Source: Oscillibacter sp. (lineage in GTDB: Bacteria; Bacillota; Clostridia; Oscillospirales; Oscillospiraceae). Taken from it: a stretch of 64,000 nt of DNA. The stretch is from positions 1 to 64,000 of the forward strand of contig JAFSRH010000007.1 in the NCBI GenBank assembly GCA_017446225.1, given 5' to 3'. Below, piece by piece: positions 1 to 10,825 of the stretch (position 1 is its first letter; the number at the start of each line of letters is the position of its first letter). Made by a program: the position numbers and the translations under genes. The notes under the pieces are model-generated. The model worked only from the letters and a program-made list of their open reading frames with translations. It did not search any database and had not been told where the DNA came from.

Positions 1-35
1 CCTTCGGTGAACAGGTAGCAGTATTTCTTCCCCAT
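1..35 (-). CDS. ppdK: Pyruvate, phosphate dikinase, N-terminal fragment (cut by window edge)
   Basis: Only the first 11 codons are inside the window; they read MGKKYCYLFTE and continue off the left edge. The pattern K-K-Y-x-Y-L-F-x-E-G is the usual opening of clostridial pyruvate, phosphate dikinases, which interconvert pyruvate and PEP using ATP and phosphate. The ATG lies 8 bases after a good ribosome site (AGGGAGG at 50-44), and a near-consensus promoter sits further upstream. The start and promoter are clear; the product name rests on a very short match and needs the adjoining sequence. Confidence 0.55.
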   Translation of the reverse strand, partial: MGKKYCYLFTE

Positions 36-103
36 GTTCCATTCCTCCCTTAGTTCTTCCGCCCGATACACTGGCAGACTTCCTCTCCAGAGAAAGTACC
101 CCT

Positions 104-132
104 ATTATACCGAACCTTTCCCGGAAAATCAA
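104..132 (-). promoter_or_regulatory. Probable sigma-A promoter of ppdK
   Basis: On the minus strand TTGATT (132-127) is followed by a 17-base spacer and TATAAT (109-104). This would start transcription about 60 bases before the ATG at 35. Nothing else was recognised between 133 and 292. Confidence 0.7.
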
Positions 133-292
133 CCTCTTTTCACGGCGCGGCCGACATCAAGTTTTTGCGCCGCCGCGCCCCCATATTTTTACAGTGACGC
201 GTAATAACGTTCAGCCGCGGATGCAAGACGCGTTTTGGAGCGCGAAAATTTCCATAATATAGAAGCCCGAACCATGATTTCACACCGACTTT

Positions 293-325
293 GGCGGCGC
301 GTCCCAATCATGGAAACGCGCCGCC
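293..325 (-). other. Strong GC hairpin spanning the relB stop codon
   Basis: A perfect 10-base inverted repeat (GGCGGCGCGT at 293-302, ACGCGCCGCC at 316-325) has a 13-base loop that contains the TGA stop of the antitoxin-like gene. No T-tract follows on the minus strand, so it is a weak candidate for intrinsic termination; it may instead stabilise the mRNA 3' end. Confidence 0.45.
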
Positions 326-601
326 TGTCCGCTTATCGTTCGCCATTGCTTCTAACTGTTCCATGGTTACGCAGATACCACGCCCGGCTTCGATCGCCTC
401 AATGCCGCGCTGATGTTTCGCCATCAGTTCCGCTTCCGTGAACAGCGTCGGGTCTTGCGCCTGAAACGGAATCGCACGGTTCAGGACGGTTTGACGGAGA
501 AACATATTAACGGCGGCGGGAATGTCTGTCCCCAGTCCTTGCAGAACCGTTTGCGCCTCCCGCGCCAAAACCGGGTCTATTTGTATACTGTAAGCGTTCA
601 T
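308..601 (-). CDS. RelB/DinJ-family antitoxin-like protein, orphan
   Basis: A 97-residue protein. Its N-terminal part (about residues 1-45) has the ribbon-helix-helix pattern of RelB/DinJ antitoxins, with an opening strand, then D-x-x-L-x-x-x-A, then I-x-x-A-V-N-M-F-L-R-Q. Family members bind DNA as dimers, repress their own operon and neutralise a RelE/YafQ-type mRNA endonuclease. The ATG at 601 was chosen because CAGGGAGGAAGCC lies directly upstream; longer readings lack a ribosome site. No toxin-sized gene lies on either side: guaB is upstream and the ppdK promoter region downstream. It is therefore either an orphan, a relic, or a partner of a distant toxin. Confidence 0.75.
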   Translation of the reverse strand: MNAYSIQIDPVLAREAQTVLQGLGTDIPAAVNMFLRQTVLNRAIPFQAQDPTLFTEAELMAKHQRGIEAIEAGRGICVTMEQLEAMANDKRTGGAFP

Positions 602-632
602 GGCTTCCTCCCTGAAACGTGGTTTCCGGTAC

Positions 633-661
633 ACTATACCACGCGTTCAGGCTGATTTCAA
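633..661 (-). promoter_or_regulatory. relB promoter with overlapping inverted repeat
   Basis: TTGAAA (661-656), a 17-base spacer, then TATAGT (638-633) on the minus strand, between the guaB stop and the relB start. The -10 box sits inside an inverted repeat (CGTGGT and ACCACG arms, about 617-644), which would suit autorepression by the antitoxin. The operator role is inferred from position. Confidence 0.6.
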
Positions 662-665
662 GATG

Positions 666-2171
666 TTATTTGCCGCCGTTGGTGGTGTCTTTCAAGAGGA
701 CATCGTGCGCGCCGCCCTCGACAATCGACACGGACGAAACCAGCGTAAGTTTCGCTTTGTCGCGGAGTTCGGGAATGGTCAGCGCGCCGCAGTTGCACAT
801 GGTCGAACGGATTTTCGCCAGCGTGGAGGCCATTCCGTCCGACAATGCCCCCGCGTAGGGCACGTACGAGTCCACGCCCTCCTCAAAGCTCAGTTTGGAC
901 GCGCCGCCCAAGTCGTAACGCTGCCAGTTCCGGGCGCGGGCGCTTCCTTCGCCCCAGTATTCTTTCATATAACTGCCGCCCATGAGAATTTTGTTGCTCG
1001 GGGACTCGTCAAAGCGGGAGAAGTAACGGCCCAGCATACAGAAATCCGCGCCCATGGCCAGCGCAAGCGTGATATGATAATCCTGCACAATGCCGCCGTC
1101 CGCGCAGAGCGGGACATAGACGCCGGTTTCCTCAAAGTAGGCGTCGCGCGTTCTGGCGGTGTCGATAACGGCGGTAGCCTGTCCGCGTCCAATGCCCTTT
1201 GTCTCGCGCGTAATGCAGATGGAGCCGCCGCCGATTCCGATTTTCACGAAATCCGCGCCCGCGTCCGCCAGAAAGCGGAAGCCGTCGCCGTCCACCACGT
1301 TCCCCGCGCCGACCTTGACCGTGTCGCCGTAGCGGGAACGAATCCAAGAGAGGGTGCGGTACTGCCACTCCGAAAAGCCCTCTGAGGAGTCAATCACGAG
1401 CACGTCCACGCCCGCGTCCACAAGGGCGGGCACCCGCTCTTCATAGTCCCGCGTATTGATTCCCGCGCCCACAACGTAACGCTTTTTGCTGTCCAGCAGT
1501 TCCAGCGGGTTTTCCTTGTGGGAGTCGTAGTCCTTCCGGAACACGAACGAATCCAGATACCCTTCCGGCGTGACAATCGGCAAGGCGTTGAGTTTATGCG
1601 TCCAAAGGATGTCGTTAGCCTCGCTGAGCGTGACGCCCGCTTTCGCCGTGACCAGTTTTTCCGCCGGGGTCATGAACTCGGACACTTTCGTGTCCGGACT
1701 CATCCGGCTGACGCGGTAATCCCGGCTCGTGACCAGTCCCAGCAGTTTTCCGGTACCGCTTCCGTCCTCGGTCACGGCCATGGTCGAGTAGCCCGTACGC
1801 GCCTTGAGTTCGATCACGTCCGCCAGCGTGTCATCGGTTTTCAGGTTGCACGCGCTCACGACAAAGCCCGCTTTCGTACGCTTCACCCGCCGTACCATGG
1901 CCGCCTGTTCGGCGATCGGCTGTGAGACGTAGATAAAGGCAATGCCGCCCTCTTTGGCCAGCGCGATGCCCATCTTTTCCCCGGACACCGCCTGCATGAC
2001 CGCGGATACCATGGGGACATTCATCATCAAAGGGGACGTCTCCCCGCGGCGGAATTTCACGACCGGGGTCTGTAGCGACACGTTTGCCGGTACGCACTCT
2101 GAGGACGAGTAGCCGGGGACCAGCAGATACTCACTGAACGTACGGGAAGGCTCCGGGAAAAAATATGCCAT
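666..2171 (-). CDS. guaB: IMP dehydrogenase
   Basis: 501 residues, the usual IMPDH length. It oxidises IMP to XMP with NAD+, the committed step to GMP. The catalytic loop [10 protein letters not shown] is present, with the nucleophilic cysteine near residue 319, and two CBS domains lie at about 105-215 inside the barrel. The usual C-terminal glycine-rich flap and A-E-x-V region are replaced by a divergent tail, as in a subset of IMPDHs. The ATG at 2171 is preceded by GAGGTGCGTT. It starts only 34 bases after purL ends, so it is probably the last biosynthetic gene of the purine operon, drawing IMP towards GMP. Confidence 0.9.
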   Translation of the reverse strand: MAYFFPEPSRTFSEYLLVPGYSSSECVPANVSLQTPVVKFRRGETSPLMMNVPMVSAVMQAVSGEKMGIALAKEGGIAFIYVSQPIAEQAAMVRRVKRTKAGFVVSACNLKTDDTLADVIELKARTGYSTMAVTEDGSGTGKLLGLVTSRDYRVSRMSPDTKVSEFMTPAEKLVTAKAGVTLSEANDILWTHKLNALPIVTPEGYLDSFVFRKDYDSHKENPLELLDSKKRYVVGAGINTRDYEERVPALVDAGVDVLVIDSSEGFSEWQYRTLSWIRSRYGDTVKVGAGNVVDGDGFRFLADAGADFVKIGIGGGSICITRETKGIGRGQATAVIDTARTRDAYFEETGVYVPLCADGGIVQDYHITLALAMGADFCMLGRYFSRFDESPSNKILMGGSYMKEYWGEGSARARNWQRYDLGGASKLSFEEGVDSYVPYAGALSDGMASTLAKIRSTMCNCGALTIPELRDKAKLTLVSSVSIVEGGAHDVLLKDTTNGGK

Positions 2172-2205
2172 AACGCACCTCGTTTCTTTCGCAGATGTTG
2201 ACAGG

Positions 2206-5200
2206 TTACAGACGAAAATAGTCCTTCGCGGAATCGAACAGCCCCAAGTCGTAATCGCCGGGGACGTTACGGTAGAGCGCGGGGCCGACCCGCTCCGAGT
2301 GTCCCATTTTGCCGAACACGCGCCCGTCCGGGGACAGCAGTCCCTCCACGGCCCATACGGACCCGTTCGGGTTGTACTCCACGTCCATGGACGGATTCCC
2401 CTTCAGGTCCACGTACTGCGTGGCAATCTGGCCGTTTGCGCCCAGTTGCGTCAACAGCGCGTGGGGACACAGGAAGCGCCCTTCCCCGTGGGAGACCGGC
2501 ACGTTGACAACGTCCCCTTCCCGGACCCTCGCCAGCCACGGCGAACGTCTGGAAGCAACCCGCGTACGGACAATCCGGGACTGGTGCCGCCCGATCACAT
2601 TGTAACTCAGCGTGGGACAGTCGGCGTCCATATCGCGGATTTCGCCGTAGGGCACAAGGCCGAGTTTGATTAACGCCTGAAAGCCGTTGCAAATGCCCAA
2701 CATCAGGCCGTAACGCTCTTTCAGCAAGTCCATGACCGCGTCCGACACGCCCGGATTTCGGAAGAACGCCGTGATGAATTTTCCGGAACCGTCCGGTTCG
2801 TCGCCGCCCGAGAAGCCGCCCGGGATAAAGACAATCTGACTTTCGGCGACTTTCGCCGCGAACCGTTTCGCGGACGCCTCCACGTCCCGCGCGGACTGGT
2901 TGTTGATTACGAAAATATCGGGATCCAGTCCGGCCCGGATGACCGCGCGGGCGCTGTCGTACTCGCAATTCGTGCCGGGAAAGACGGGAATCAGGACGCG
3001 CGGCTTTGAGACGCCGACTTTCGGCGCGGTTTTGGGCCTCTGGCCGGTATCCGTCAGGACGGGCGCCCATGTCTGTTCCGTCTCCGCGCGGTTCGGGTAC
3101 ACGTCCTCCAATACGCCTTCGTTCAAAGAAAGCAGTTCCGTGACCGCCGCCCGGTCACTGCCGATACTGACGACCGGTTCCAGCGTGGTAACGCCAATGG
3201 GCGTGCCGTATTCGACTTCCTCGGCCAGTTCGGCCACAATCGCGCCCGGACAGGGCCTGTACCACGGCACATCCGCTTCCGTCTGGGCACGGAACCCGAT
3301 CCGGTTGCCGAACGACATTTTCATGACGCCCTCGGCAACGCCGTATTCCACCGCCCACGCGGCCTTTACCTTCCCGGCCTGACAGAGCGTGTGGAACGTG
3401 TCCCACGCCTCTTTCAGCGCGGCATAGTCCACGGTTTCCCCGCCGGACGCGCCGAACAAATACACCGGGTTCCCGTACTTTTTCCCGGCGCGTTTGAACT
3501 CCGGCGACAGGACCTCCCCCGCCTTAGCCGGGGCAATCGCGAAAGAAACCAATGTCGGGGGTACGTCCATGTCCAAGAACGACCCGGACATGGAATCTTT
3601 CCCGCCAATGGCCGCAACGCCGCATTCCAACTGCGCCTCCAAGGCCCCTAACAGCGCCGCGAACGGCTTGCCCCACCGGGACGGGTCCTGACGGAGTTTT
3701 TCAAAATATTCCTGAAACGTCAGATACGCCCTCCGGTAGTCACAGCCCGCCGCGCACAGTTTCGCCAGCGAAACCAGTACGCTTCGCCGCGCGCCGTCAA
3801 AGGGGTCCGCCGACACGCTCTCCGGGTCAAAACCCCACGACATGACGCTACAGTCTTCCGTTTCCCGTCCGGGCGCGACCGGCAGGAGCGCCGCCATGAC
3901 CTGTGTCGGCGTCTTTTGCGCCACGCCCCCGAACGGCATGAGCACGGACCCCGCGCCGACCGTGGAGTCAAACCGTTCCGCCAGTCCGCGGCGGGACGCC
4001 GTGCGCAAATCCGCCGCCATGCCGCGCAACGTGTCAGGGAGAGGTTCCGCCTCTGTCCGGCTGTCCGGGACGCGTACGGTAATATGCTTCTCCGCGCCAT
4101 TGGTGTTCAGGAACGCCCGCGACAGGTTGACAATCGTCGCGCCCCGCCACTTCATCACTACGCGCGGCGTACGCGTCACCTCCGCCACGGGATACGCTTC
4201 CAGATTTTCGCGCGCCGCGGCCTGTATGAATGCCTCCGCGTCCTCCGGCGCGACTACGACCGCCATCCGTTCCTGTGACTCGGAAATGGCCAGTTCCGTA
4301 CCGTCAAGGCCTTCGTACTTCTTCCGTACCGCGTCCAGATTGATTTCCAGTCCGTCCGCGAGTTCCCCAACGGCCACGCTTACGCCCCCCGCGCCAAAAT
4401 CATTGCACCGTTTGATCAGGCGCGTAACGGACGCGTCACGGAATAAGCGTTGCAGTTTCCGCTCTTCCGGGGCGTTGCCCTTCTGGACTTCGCTGGCCAT
4501 AGTCGTGAGGGAGTCCCGATGGTGGCTCTTGGACGAGCCGGTAGCCCCGCCGATACCGTCACGCCCCGTCCGTCCGCCCAGAAGTACGACCACGTCCCCG
4601 GGAACGGGACGTTTCCGGACCACGTTTTCCGCCGGGGCCGCGCCCACGACCGCGCCGATTTCCATATGCTTCGCCACGTATCCGGGGTGGTAGATTTCAC
4701 TGACCAGCCCCGTGGCAAGGCCGATTTGATTGCCGTAAGACGAATACCCGGCGGCGGCGGTCTGCGCTAACTTCCTCTGCGGGAGTTTGCCGGGAAGCGT
4801 TTCATCGACCGGTACGCGCGGGTCCCCGCCGCCGCTCACGCGCATGGCCTGATACACCCATACCCGGCCAGAAAGCGGGTCCCGGATACATCCGCCGATA
4901 CACGTTGCCGCGCCGCCAAACGGCTCAATTTCCGTGGGATGATTATGGGTTTCGTTCTTGAACATCAGAAGCCAGTCCTCGGGCCGGCCGTCCACGGTCG
5001 CCGTGACGCGTACGGAACAGGCGTTGACTTCTTCGCTCTCGTCCAGATTCTTCAGCAGTCCGCGCCGCTTGAGGACTTTCGCGCCTATCGTGGCAAGGTC
5101 CATCAGGGTCTGCGGCCGGACAGACGCGTTTTCCCCGTACGCCTCCTCCCGCGCCGACAGGTACCGCTCATAGGCCGCCCGTACGTCCGGATTCACGATT

Positions 5201-5916
5201 TCCACGCGGTCAATACGCGTGGAGAAGGTCGTGTGCCGGCAGTGGTCGGACCAGTACGTGTCCACAACGCGGAGTTCCGTTACGGTGGGGTCCCGGCGTT
5301 CCTCGTCCCGGAAGTACGCCCGCAGACACTTCAAGTCGTCAAGGTCCATGGCAAGGCCCATCCGGTCGAGAAGGTCCGACAGGCCGTCCTCGTCCAGCGC
5401 GGCAAAGCCGGTTACGGTCTCCACCATCGCGGGCGCGGCCCAGTCGTCCCGCAGAGTTTCGGGAACTTCCCGGGAAGCCTCCCGCGTCTCCACGGGGTTG
5501 ATCAGATACCGTTTTATCTTCTCCACGTCCCCGGCGCTCAGCGCGCCCAAAAGACGGTAGATGTCCGCCGTACGCACCACGGGCCGCGCCCCGCGCGTCA
5601 TTAACTGGATACAGGCCGCCGCGGAATCGGCCCGCTGATCGAACTGTCCCGGGAGCGCCTCCACCGCAAAGACAGTTTCGGGTCCGTTGGCGTCCAGCGA
5701 GAGGACCAGCGACGCCTCATCGACCTGCGGCTCGGAAAACACCGTCCGGACCGCACGGTCAAACGTGGAGCCGTCCAGCCCTTCCACGTCATAACGGCGG
5801 ATAATCCGCACGCCGCGCAAAGCCGAAACGCCCAGAACGCTACGCAGTTCCCGGCAGAGGCTTTCCGCTTCCTGACGCAGTCCTTCTTTCTTTTCTACGT
5901 AAACCCGCCTTACCAA
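2206..5916 (-). CDS. purL: Phosphoribosylformylglycinamidine synthase, single-chain PurL with fused glutaminase
   Basis: 1236 residues, the long single-polypeptide form in which the synthetase and the PurQ-type glutaminase are fused, rather than the split PurS/PurQ/PurL of Bacillus. It converts FGAR, ATP and glutamine to FGAM. The N-terminal part carries the linker and the FGAM-synthase sequence [10 protein letters not shown]. The C-terminal 270 or so residues form a class I amidotransferase, with the nucleophile in L-G-I-C-N-G-F-Q and the S-H-G-E-G-R-F motif. The start appears to be TTG at 5916, about 9 bases after AAGGGAGG. The gene sits 16 bases downstream of purD. Confidence 0.95.
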   Translation of the reverse strand: MVRRVYVEKKEGLRQEAESLCRELRSVLGVSALRGVRIIRRYDVEGLDGSTFDRAVRTVFSEPQVDEASLVLSLDANGPETVFAVEALPGQFDQRADSAAACIQLMTRGARPVVRTADIYRLLGALSAGDVEKIKRYLINPVETREASREVPETLRDDWAAPAMVETVTGFAALDEDGLSDLLDRMGLAMDLDDLKCLRAYFRDEERRDPTVTELRVVDTYWSDHCRHTTFSTRIDRVEIVNPDVRAAYERYLSAREEAYGENASVRPQTLMDLATIGAKVLKRRGLLKNLDESEEVNACSVRVTATVDGRPEDWLLMFKNETHNHPTEIEPFGGAATCIGGCIRDPLSGRVWVYQAMRVSGGGDPRVPVDETLPGKLPQRKLAQTAAAGYSSYGNQIGLATGLVSEIYHPGYVAKHMEIGAVVGAAPAENVVRKRPVPGDVVVLLGGRTGRDGIGGATGSSKSHHRDSLTTMASEVQKGNAPEERKLQRLFRDASVTRLIKRCNDFGAGGVSVAVGELADGLEINLDAVRKKYEGLDGTELAISESQERMAVVVAPEDAEAFIQAAARENLEAYPVAEVTRTPRVVMKWRGATIVNLSRAFLNTNGAEKHITVRVPDSRTEAEPLPDTLRGMAADLRTASRRGLAERFDSTVGAGSVLMPFGGVAQKTPTQVMAALLPVAPGRETEDCSVMSWGFDPESVSADPFDGARRSVLVSLAKLCAAGCDYRRAYLTFQEYFEKLRQDPSRWGKPFAALLGALEAQLECGVAAIGGKDSMSGSFLDMDVPPTLVSFAIAPAKAGEVLSPEFKRAGKKYGNPVYLFGASGGETVDYAALKEAWDTFHTLCQAGKVKAAWAVEYGVAEGVMKMSFGNRIGFRAQTEADVPWYRPCPGAIVAELAEEVEYGTPIGVTTLEPVVSIGSDRAAVTELLSLNEGVLEDVYPNRAETEQTWAPVLTDTGQRPKTAPKVGVSKPRVLIPVFPGTNCEYDSARAVIRAGLDPDIFVINNQSARDVEASAKRFAAKVAESQIVFIPGGFSGGDEPDGSGKFITAFFRNPGVSDAVMDLLKERYGLMLGICNGFQALIKLGLVPYGEIRDMDADCPTLSYNVIGRHQSRIVRTRVASRRSPWLARVREGDVVNVPVSHGEGRFLCPHALLTQLGANGQIATQYVDLKGNPSMDVEYNPNGSVWAVEGLLSPDGRVFGKMGHSERVGPALYRNVPGDYDLGLFDSAKDYFRL

Positions 5917-5932
5917 GCGCGTTCGCCTCCCT

Positions 5933-7210
5933 TCAAGGTGTTTCGGCCAGTAAGGCCCGGTCTCCGATATCGCGACGCAGATATTTTCCCTCGAACCGCA
6001 CCGCGTCCGCGGCCTGATAGGCGTCCCGGATAGCCTGTTTCAGCGTGGGCGCGACCGCCGTCAGGCCCAGTACGCGCCCGCCGGACGTCACCAAGCGTCC
6101 CTGACAGTCCTTGTCTCCGGCGTGGTAACAGGTGACGTTTGGCGGCATGGGCTTTGTAAAGCTGATTTCCTTCCCGGTCTGGTAATGTTCCGGATACCCT
6201 CCGGAAGCCAGTATGACGCACGCCGCGCTGTCCCCGGACCATTCAACGGGGAGTTCGGATAACGTCCCGTTTTCGACCGCCCGCATGACCGTCAGAAGGT
6301 CCGTTTTCAGGAGCGGAAGGACGACCTGCGTTTCCGGGTCCCCGAAACGGCAGTTGTATTCAATGACTTTCGGCCCGTCCGGCGTCAACATCAGCCCGAA
6401 ATACAGACAGCCCTTGAACGGACAGCCCTCTTCCCGCATGGCGCGCAAAGTCGGAAGGAAAATCGTGTCCATACAGATTTTCGCGGTTTCGGGCGTATAG
6501 TACGGGTTCGGGGCCACGGCGCCCATACCGCCCGTATTCAGGCCGGCGTCGCCGTCCCCGATTCGCTTGTGGTCCATGGACGATGCCATGGGGGCAATCG
6601 CCGTCCCGTCCGTGAACGCCAGTACGCTGACTTCCGGACCGGTCAAAAATTCCTCTATGACGATTTCATCCCCCGCCGCGCCGAAAACCCGGTCCTCCAT
6701 CAGCGTCCGTACGGCCTGACGCGCTTCGTCCGGCGTCCGCGCAATCAGCACGCCCTTTCCCAGCGCCAGACCGTCCGCCTTCAGGACGATCGGGAATTGC
6801 GCGCCGTTCAGGTACTCCAACGCCGCTTTCGGGTCCGTAAACACCTGATACGCCGCCGTGGGAATGCCGTACTTCTTCATAAGGTTCTTCGCGAACACCT
6901 TACTGCTTTCGATTCTTGCCGCCTTCGCGTCCGGACCGAAACAGGGAATCCCGGCTTCGTGCAGACGGTCCACGCAGCCCATCGCTAACGGGTCATCCGG
7001 GGCCACGACCGCAAAGTCAATGGTATGCGACCGCGCAAAGTTCACAATGCCGTCAAGGTCCTTTGCGCCGATTTCCGGCACACATACCGCGTCCTCTGCG
7101 ATTCCGCCGTTGCCCGGAAGCGCGTAGACCACTTCCACGGACGGATTTTCTTTCAGTTTCCGGATAATTGCGTGTTCACGGCCTCCGCCGCCCACTACTA
7201 ACAGTTTCAT
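5933..7210 (-). CDS. purD: Phosphoribosylamine-glycine ligase
   Basis: 425 residues of ATP-grasp type; it joins glycine to phosphoribosylamine to give GAR. The N-terminus [14 protein letters not shown] is diagnostic of PurD. The central ATP-grasp signatures are present, including [13 protein letters not shown] near residue 145 and the metal/ATP region [12 protein letters not shown] near 287. The ATG at 7210 follows GGAGGACGGCAC. It is the seventh gene of the purine operon, 18 bases after the AICAR transformylase and 16 before purL. Confidence 0.96.
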   Translation of the reverse strand: MKLLVVGGGGREHAIIRKLKENPSVEVVYALPGNGGIAEDAVCVPEIGAKDLDGIVNFARSHTIDFAVVAPDDPLAMGCVDRLHEAGIPCFGPDAKAARIESSKVFAKNLMKKYGIPTAAYQVFTDPKAALEYLNGAQFPIVLKADGLALGKGVLIARTPDEARQAVRTLMEDRVFGAAGDEIVIEEFLTGPEVSVLAFTDGTAIAPMASSMDHKRIGDGDAGLNTGGMGAVAPNPYYTPETAKICMDTIFLPTLRAMREEGCPFKGCLYFGLMLTPDGPKVIEYNCRFGDPETQVVLPLLKTDLLTVMRAVENGTLSELPVEWSGDSAACVILASGGYPEHYQTGKEISFTKPMPPNVTCYHAGDKDCQGRLVTSGGRVLGLTAVAPTLKQAIRDAYQAADAVRFEGKYLRRDIGDRALLAETP

Positions 7211-7228
7211 GTGCCGTCCTCCGTATTC

Positions 7229-8407
7229 TCAGTGGTGGAACAGACGCATTCCCGTAAAGGACATGACCATGTTGTACTTGTCGGCGGCGGCAATGACGTT
7301 GTCGTCCCGGATGGAACCTCCGGGCTGCACGATATAATTCGCGCCGCTTTTCCGTGCCCGCTCCACGTTGTCGCCGAACGGGAAAAACGCGTCCGATCCG
7401 ACTGTCACGCCGGAAAACTTGGAAATCCAGTCCCGTTTCTCCTCCGTTGTCAAGGGTTCCGGCTTTACGCGGAAGGTATTCCGCCACACGTCATCGGCGA
7501 GGATGTCCTGACACTCATCGGACAAATACACGTCAATGGCGTTGTCACGTTCGGCGCGGCGGATACCGTCCGCAAATTGCAGTTCGAGCACGCGGGGATG
7601 GTGACGCAAAAACCAGTTGTCGGCCTTGTTTCCCGCCAGACGCGTACAGTGTATACGGCTCTGCTGTCCGGCGCCCACGCCGATTGCGTGTCCCTCCCGC
7701 ACGTAGCAGACGGAGTTTGACTGCGTATATTTTAAGGTAATCAGCGCGACCATCATGTCGCGTTTCGCGTGGTCGGGGAGGTCCTTGTTTTTCGTCACGA
7801 TATTGCCAAGAATCGACTCGTCAATCCGGTAATCGTTCCGGCTCTGCTGGAACGTGATTCCGAACACGTCCTTGTATTCCTCGCGCTCCGGCTCATAGTC
7901 GGGGTCTATCCGTACCACGTTGTACGCGCCCTTTTTCTTGCTTTTCAGGATTTCCAAGGCCTCTTTGGTGTATCCGGGAGCAATAATCCCGTCCGAGACC
8001 TCGTTCTTGAGGTAACGCGCGGTGGGTTCATCGCAGATGTCCGACAGCGCGGCCCAGTCGCCGTAAGAGCAGAGCCTGTCCGAGCCGCGCGCGCGGATGT
8101 AGGCACAGGCAATGGGAGAGAGTTCCAGTCCCTCTTCCACGAACAGGATTTTACGGCCCGTTTCACAAATCGGATTCCCCAGCGCGGCCCCCGCCGGGGA
8201 GACGTGTTTAAAGGACGCCGCCGCCGGCATACCGGTCGCCGCCTTCAGTTCCCGGACCAGTTGCCACGAGTTGAACGCGTCCAGAAAATTGATATACCCC
8301 GGCTTTCCGTTGAGGACCGCAATAGGAAGTTCACGCTCTCCGCGCATGAAAATTCGCGCGGGCTTCTGGTTCGGGTTGCAACCGTACTTCAATTCCAGTT
8401 CACGCAT
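7229..8407 (-). CDS. Stand-alone AICAR transformylase (PurH C-terminal domain only)
   Basis: 392 residues related to the AICAR transformylase half of PurH; it formylates AICAR to FAICAR with 10-formyl-THF. The [11 protein letters not shown] segment near residue 65 holds the conserved Lys-His active-site pair. The protein begins directly with transformylase sequence: the N-terminal IMP cyclohydrolase (MGS-fold) domain of ordinary bifunctional PurH is absent and no separate cyclohydrolase was recognised nearby. The ATG at 8407 follows GGAGGCGGCGGAA and overlaps the end of purN by 8 bases, indicating translational coupling. Confidence 0.88.
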   Translation of the reverse strand: MRELELKYGCNPNQKPARIFMRGERELPIAVLNGKPGYINFLDAFNSWQLVRELKAATGMPAAASFKHVSPAGAALGNPICETGRKILFVEEGLELSPIACAYIRARGSDRLCSYGDWAALSDICDEPTARYLKNEVSDGIIAPGYTKEALEILKSKKKGAYNVVRIDPDYEPEREEYKDVFGITFQQSRNDYRIDESILGNIVTKNKDLPDHAKRDMMVALITLKYTQSNSVCYVREGHAIGVGAGQQSRIHCTRLAGNKADNWFLRHHPRVLELQFADGIRRAERDNAIDVYLSDECQDILADDVWRNTFRVKPEPLTTEEKRDWISKFSGVTVGSDAFFPFGDNVERARKSGANYIVQPGGSIRDDNVIAAADKYNMVMSFTGMRLFHH

Positions 8408-9020
8408 TTCCGCCGCCTCCGTTCTTCATGAGTTGTTCGCATACGATTTCCGCCGCGCGCGGAAGCAAAAGCCATTCGGCCTGCTCCATGACGCGCTTCT
8501 GCAAGACCTCCGGCGTGTCGCCGGGGAGGACTTCCACCGCCTTCTGCAACAGGATGGTTCCGCCGTCCGGAATCTCGTTGACAAGGTGCACCGTTGCGCC
8601 CGTGACTTTTACGCCCCGCGCCAGCGCTTCCTCGTGCACTTTCAGCCCGTAGTAGCCCTTGCCGCAGAAGGACGGAATCAGGGACGGGTGCACGTTGAGA
8701 ATACGGTCCGGCCAGAGTTTGACGAACTCCTCCGACAGAATCGTCAGGAATCCCGCCAGTATAATCACGTCAATTTTCGCTTCCAGCAGACAGCGCAACA
8801 GCGCCGCCTCAAAATCCTGCGGGGCGGTTCCTTTTCGCTCCACCGTGACGGCGCGGACGCCGTGCCGTTCCGCTCTGGTCAACGCGTACGCGTCCGCCAC
8901 GCTGGAAATGACCAGTACAATCTCCCCGTGCGGGATTTCCCCGCGCTCCTGCGCGTTGAGCAACGCTTCCAAGTTTGTCCCGCCGCCCGAGACAAAGACC
9001 GCGATTCGTATCTTGTCCAT
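8400..9020 (-). CDS. purN: Phosphoribosylglycinamide formyltransferase, 10-formyl-THF dependent
   Basis: 206 residues, normal PurN size. It formylates GAR to FGAR. The opening I-A-V-F-V-S-G-G-G-T-N-L-E-A-L is the PurN phosphate-binding start. The catalytic signature N-V-H-P-S-L-I-P-S-F-C-G-K-G-Y-Y-G follows near residue 105, with the Asp of the active site probably in E-I-P-D-G-G. The ATG at 9020 is preceded by AAGGGGGAAGGGCG; an upstream frame extension overlaps purM and is not expected to be translated. It lies 22 bases after purM and overlaps the next gene. Confidence 0.95.
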   Translation of the reverse strand: MDKIRIAVFVSGGGTNLEALLNAQERGEIPHGEIVLVISSVADAYALTRAERHGVRAVTVERKGTAPQDFEAALLRCLLEAKIDVIILAGFLTILSEEFVKLWPDRILNVHPSLIPSFCGKGYYGLKVHEEALARGVKVTGATVHLVNEIPDGGTILLQKAVEVLPGDTPEVLQKRVMEQAEWLLLPRAAEIVCEQLMKNGGGGNA

Positions 9021-9042
9021 CGCCCTTCCCCCTTCCGAACGC

Positions 9043-10077
9043 TCAGCGGAAAATAACGCCCTCATCCCCCGCGACAATCTCTCCCAGCGCGTAGGCCTGA
9101 CAGCCTTCCTCCCGTAACAGTTCCATGGCGCGGTCCGCGATATCCGCCGCCACAACCATGACCATACCCACGCCCATATTGAACGTGTTAAACATATCAT
9201 GTTCCGGGATGTGGCCCATGTCGCGCAAGAGATGGAACACGGGCGGGACCCGGATGGCGGCCTTGTCCAGTTTCGCGCTCACGCCCTTTGGCAGACAGCG
9301 CGGAATGTTCTCCTGAAATCCGCCGCCGGTAATGTGGCTCAGGCCCTTGACGCGCAACGTCTCCAGACAGCGTAACACCGGCTTCACATAAATGGCGGTC
9401 GGCGTCAAGAGAACCTCGCCGAGCATACCGCCCAGTTCCGGGACGATTCGCGTCAGACTGCCCGTCTCCACGTGGAACACCTGCCGCACGAGCGAAAAGC
9501 CGTTGGAATGCAGTCCGGAGGACGGAAGCGCGATCACGGCATCGCCGGGTACGATCGCGGAATTGTCAATCAGCCGCGCGCGGTCCACAATGCCCACCGT
9601 AAACCCGGCCAGATCGTACTCATCGGCCCTCATGACGCCGGGATGTTCGGCCGTTTCGCCGCCGAGTAACGCGCAGCCGGCCCGTACGCATCCTTCCGCC
9701 ACGCCGGAAACCAGTGACGCCACCTTTTCCGGCTCGTTCTTCCCGATTGCGATATAGTCCAGAAAAAACAGCGGTTTCGCCCCACAGCAGAGCACATCGT
9801 TGACGCACATCGCCACGCAGTCGATCCCGACCGTGTCGTGCCGGTTCATCAGTTGCGCGATACGGAGTTTGGTCCCCACGCCGTCCGTACCGGACACCAG
9901 CACGGGGTCACGGTAGGCGCTCAGGTCCGGCGCGAACAGTCCGCCGAACCCGCCCAGCCCGGATATCACGCCGGGAATCTTCGTCCGTTCCACGTGACCG
10001 CGCATTAAGTTCACTCCGGCGTAACCGGCCTCGATATCGACTCCCGCCGCCTTGTAGCTCTCCGAAAAACTGCGCAC
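9043..10077 (-). CDS. purM: Phosphoribosylformylglycinamidine cyclo-ligase (AIR synthetase)
   Basis: 344 residues; closes the imidazole ring, FGAM to AIR, with ATP. The family features are present: S-Y-K-A-A-G-V-D-I-E-A-G near the start, S-G-T-D-G-V-G-T-K-L near residue 65, the G-G-E-T-A-E-H-P-G stretch, and H-I-T-G-G-G-F-Q-E-N. The start was set at GTG 10077, with GGGAGG 8 bases upstream. A longer in-frame reading reaches back into purC and has no family resemblance. The GTG lies 19 bases after the purC stop. Confidence 0.93.
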   Translation of the reverse strand: MRSFSESYKAAGVDIEAGYAGVNLMRGHVERTKIPGVISGLGGFGGLFAPDLSAYRDPVLVSGTDGVGTKLRIAQLMNRHDTVGIDCVAMCVNDVLCCGAKPLFFLDYIAIGKNEPEKVASLVSGVAEGCVRAGCALLGGETAEHPGVMRADEYDLAGFTVGIVDRARLIDNSAIVPGDAVIALPSSGLHSNGFSLVRQVFHVETGSLTRIVPELGGMLGEVLLTPTAIYVKPVLRCLETLRVKGLSHITGGGFQENIPRCLPKGVSAKLDKAAIRVPPVFHLLRDMGHIPEHDMFNTFNMGVGMVMVVAADIADRAMELLREEGCQAYALGEIVAGDEGVIFR

Positions 10078-10096
10078 CCGCGCCACCTCCCAAACA

Positions 10097-10813
10097 TTAA
10101 TTGTCGTGGGCCAGAAGCCGCCGCATGACTTCCGCGTAAGCGTCCTCCACGCCGCCCATGTCACGGCGGAAGCGGTCCTTGTCCAGTTTCTCGCGGGTCT
10201 TTTCGTCCCACAGGCGGCAGGTGTCCGGGCTGATTTCATCGGCAAGCACAATGGTTCCGTCCGGGAGCCGCCCGAACTCCAACTTGAAGTCCACCAGAAT
10301 GACGCCGCATTCCTTCCAGAACGCTTTCAACTCCTCATTGACCGCGAACGCGTACTTTTTAATGGTCTCGATTTCCTCCGCGCTGGCCAGTTTCAACGCG
10401 CGGGCGTGGTAGGCGTTCAGAAGGGGGTCGTCCAGTTCGTCATTCTTGTAGGAAAACTCAATCGTGGGGCTGTCGAACACAATCCCCTCCGCCACGCCGT
10501 AACGGGACGCGAAATGTCCCGCGGAGATGTTCCGTACAATGACCTCAAGGGGCACAATCGACACCTTTCTGACCAGCGTCTCCCGTTCGCTGAGTTCCTC
10601 GACAAAGTGCGTGGGAATGCCGGCCTTCTCCATGCGTGCCATCAGGCGGTTGGTCATCTGATTGTTGACCACGCCCTTTCCGACAATCGTGCCGCGCTTT
10701 TTGCCGTTCTCCGCCGTGGCATCGTCTTTGTACTCTACGATACAAAGCGCGGGGTCGTCCGTGCGGAACACTTTCTTGGCTTTCCCCTCATAAATCTGTT
10801 CCAGCTTTTTCAC
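10097..10813 (-). CDS. purC: SAICAR synthetase
   Basis: 238 residues, typical PurC length. It joins aspartate to CAIR using ATP. The N-terminal L-Y/I-E-G-K-A-K-K-V-F motif is present, followed by E-V-I-V-R-N-I-S-A-G-H near residue 92 and the S-P-D-T-C-R-L-W-D segment near 196 that marks this family. The ATG at 10813 sits 12 bases after the purF-like gene; the pair purC-purM is in the common clostridial order. Confidence 0.95.
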   Translation of the reverse strand: MKKLEQIYEGKAKKVFRTDDPALCIVEYKDDATAENGKKRGTIVGKGVVNNQMTNRLMARMEKAGIPTHFVEELSERETLVRKVSIVPLEVIVRNISAGHFASRYGVAEGIVFDSPTIEFSYKNDELDDPLLNAYHARALKLASAEEIETIKKYAFAVNEELKAFWKECGVILVDFKLEFGRLPDGTIVLADEISPDTCRLWDEKTREKLDKDRFRRDMGGVEDAYAEVMRRLLAHDN

Positions 10814-10825
10814 GCGTCATCCTCC

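Noticed and set aside
9021..9200. N-terminal extension of purN overlapping purM
   Set aside because: The added residues match no PurN and the ribosome site fits the start at 9020.
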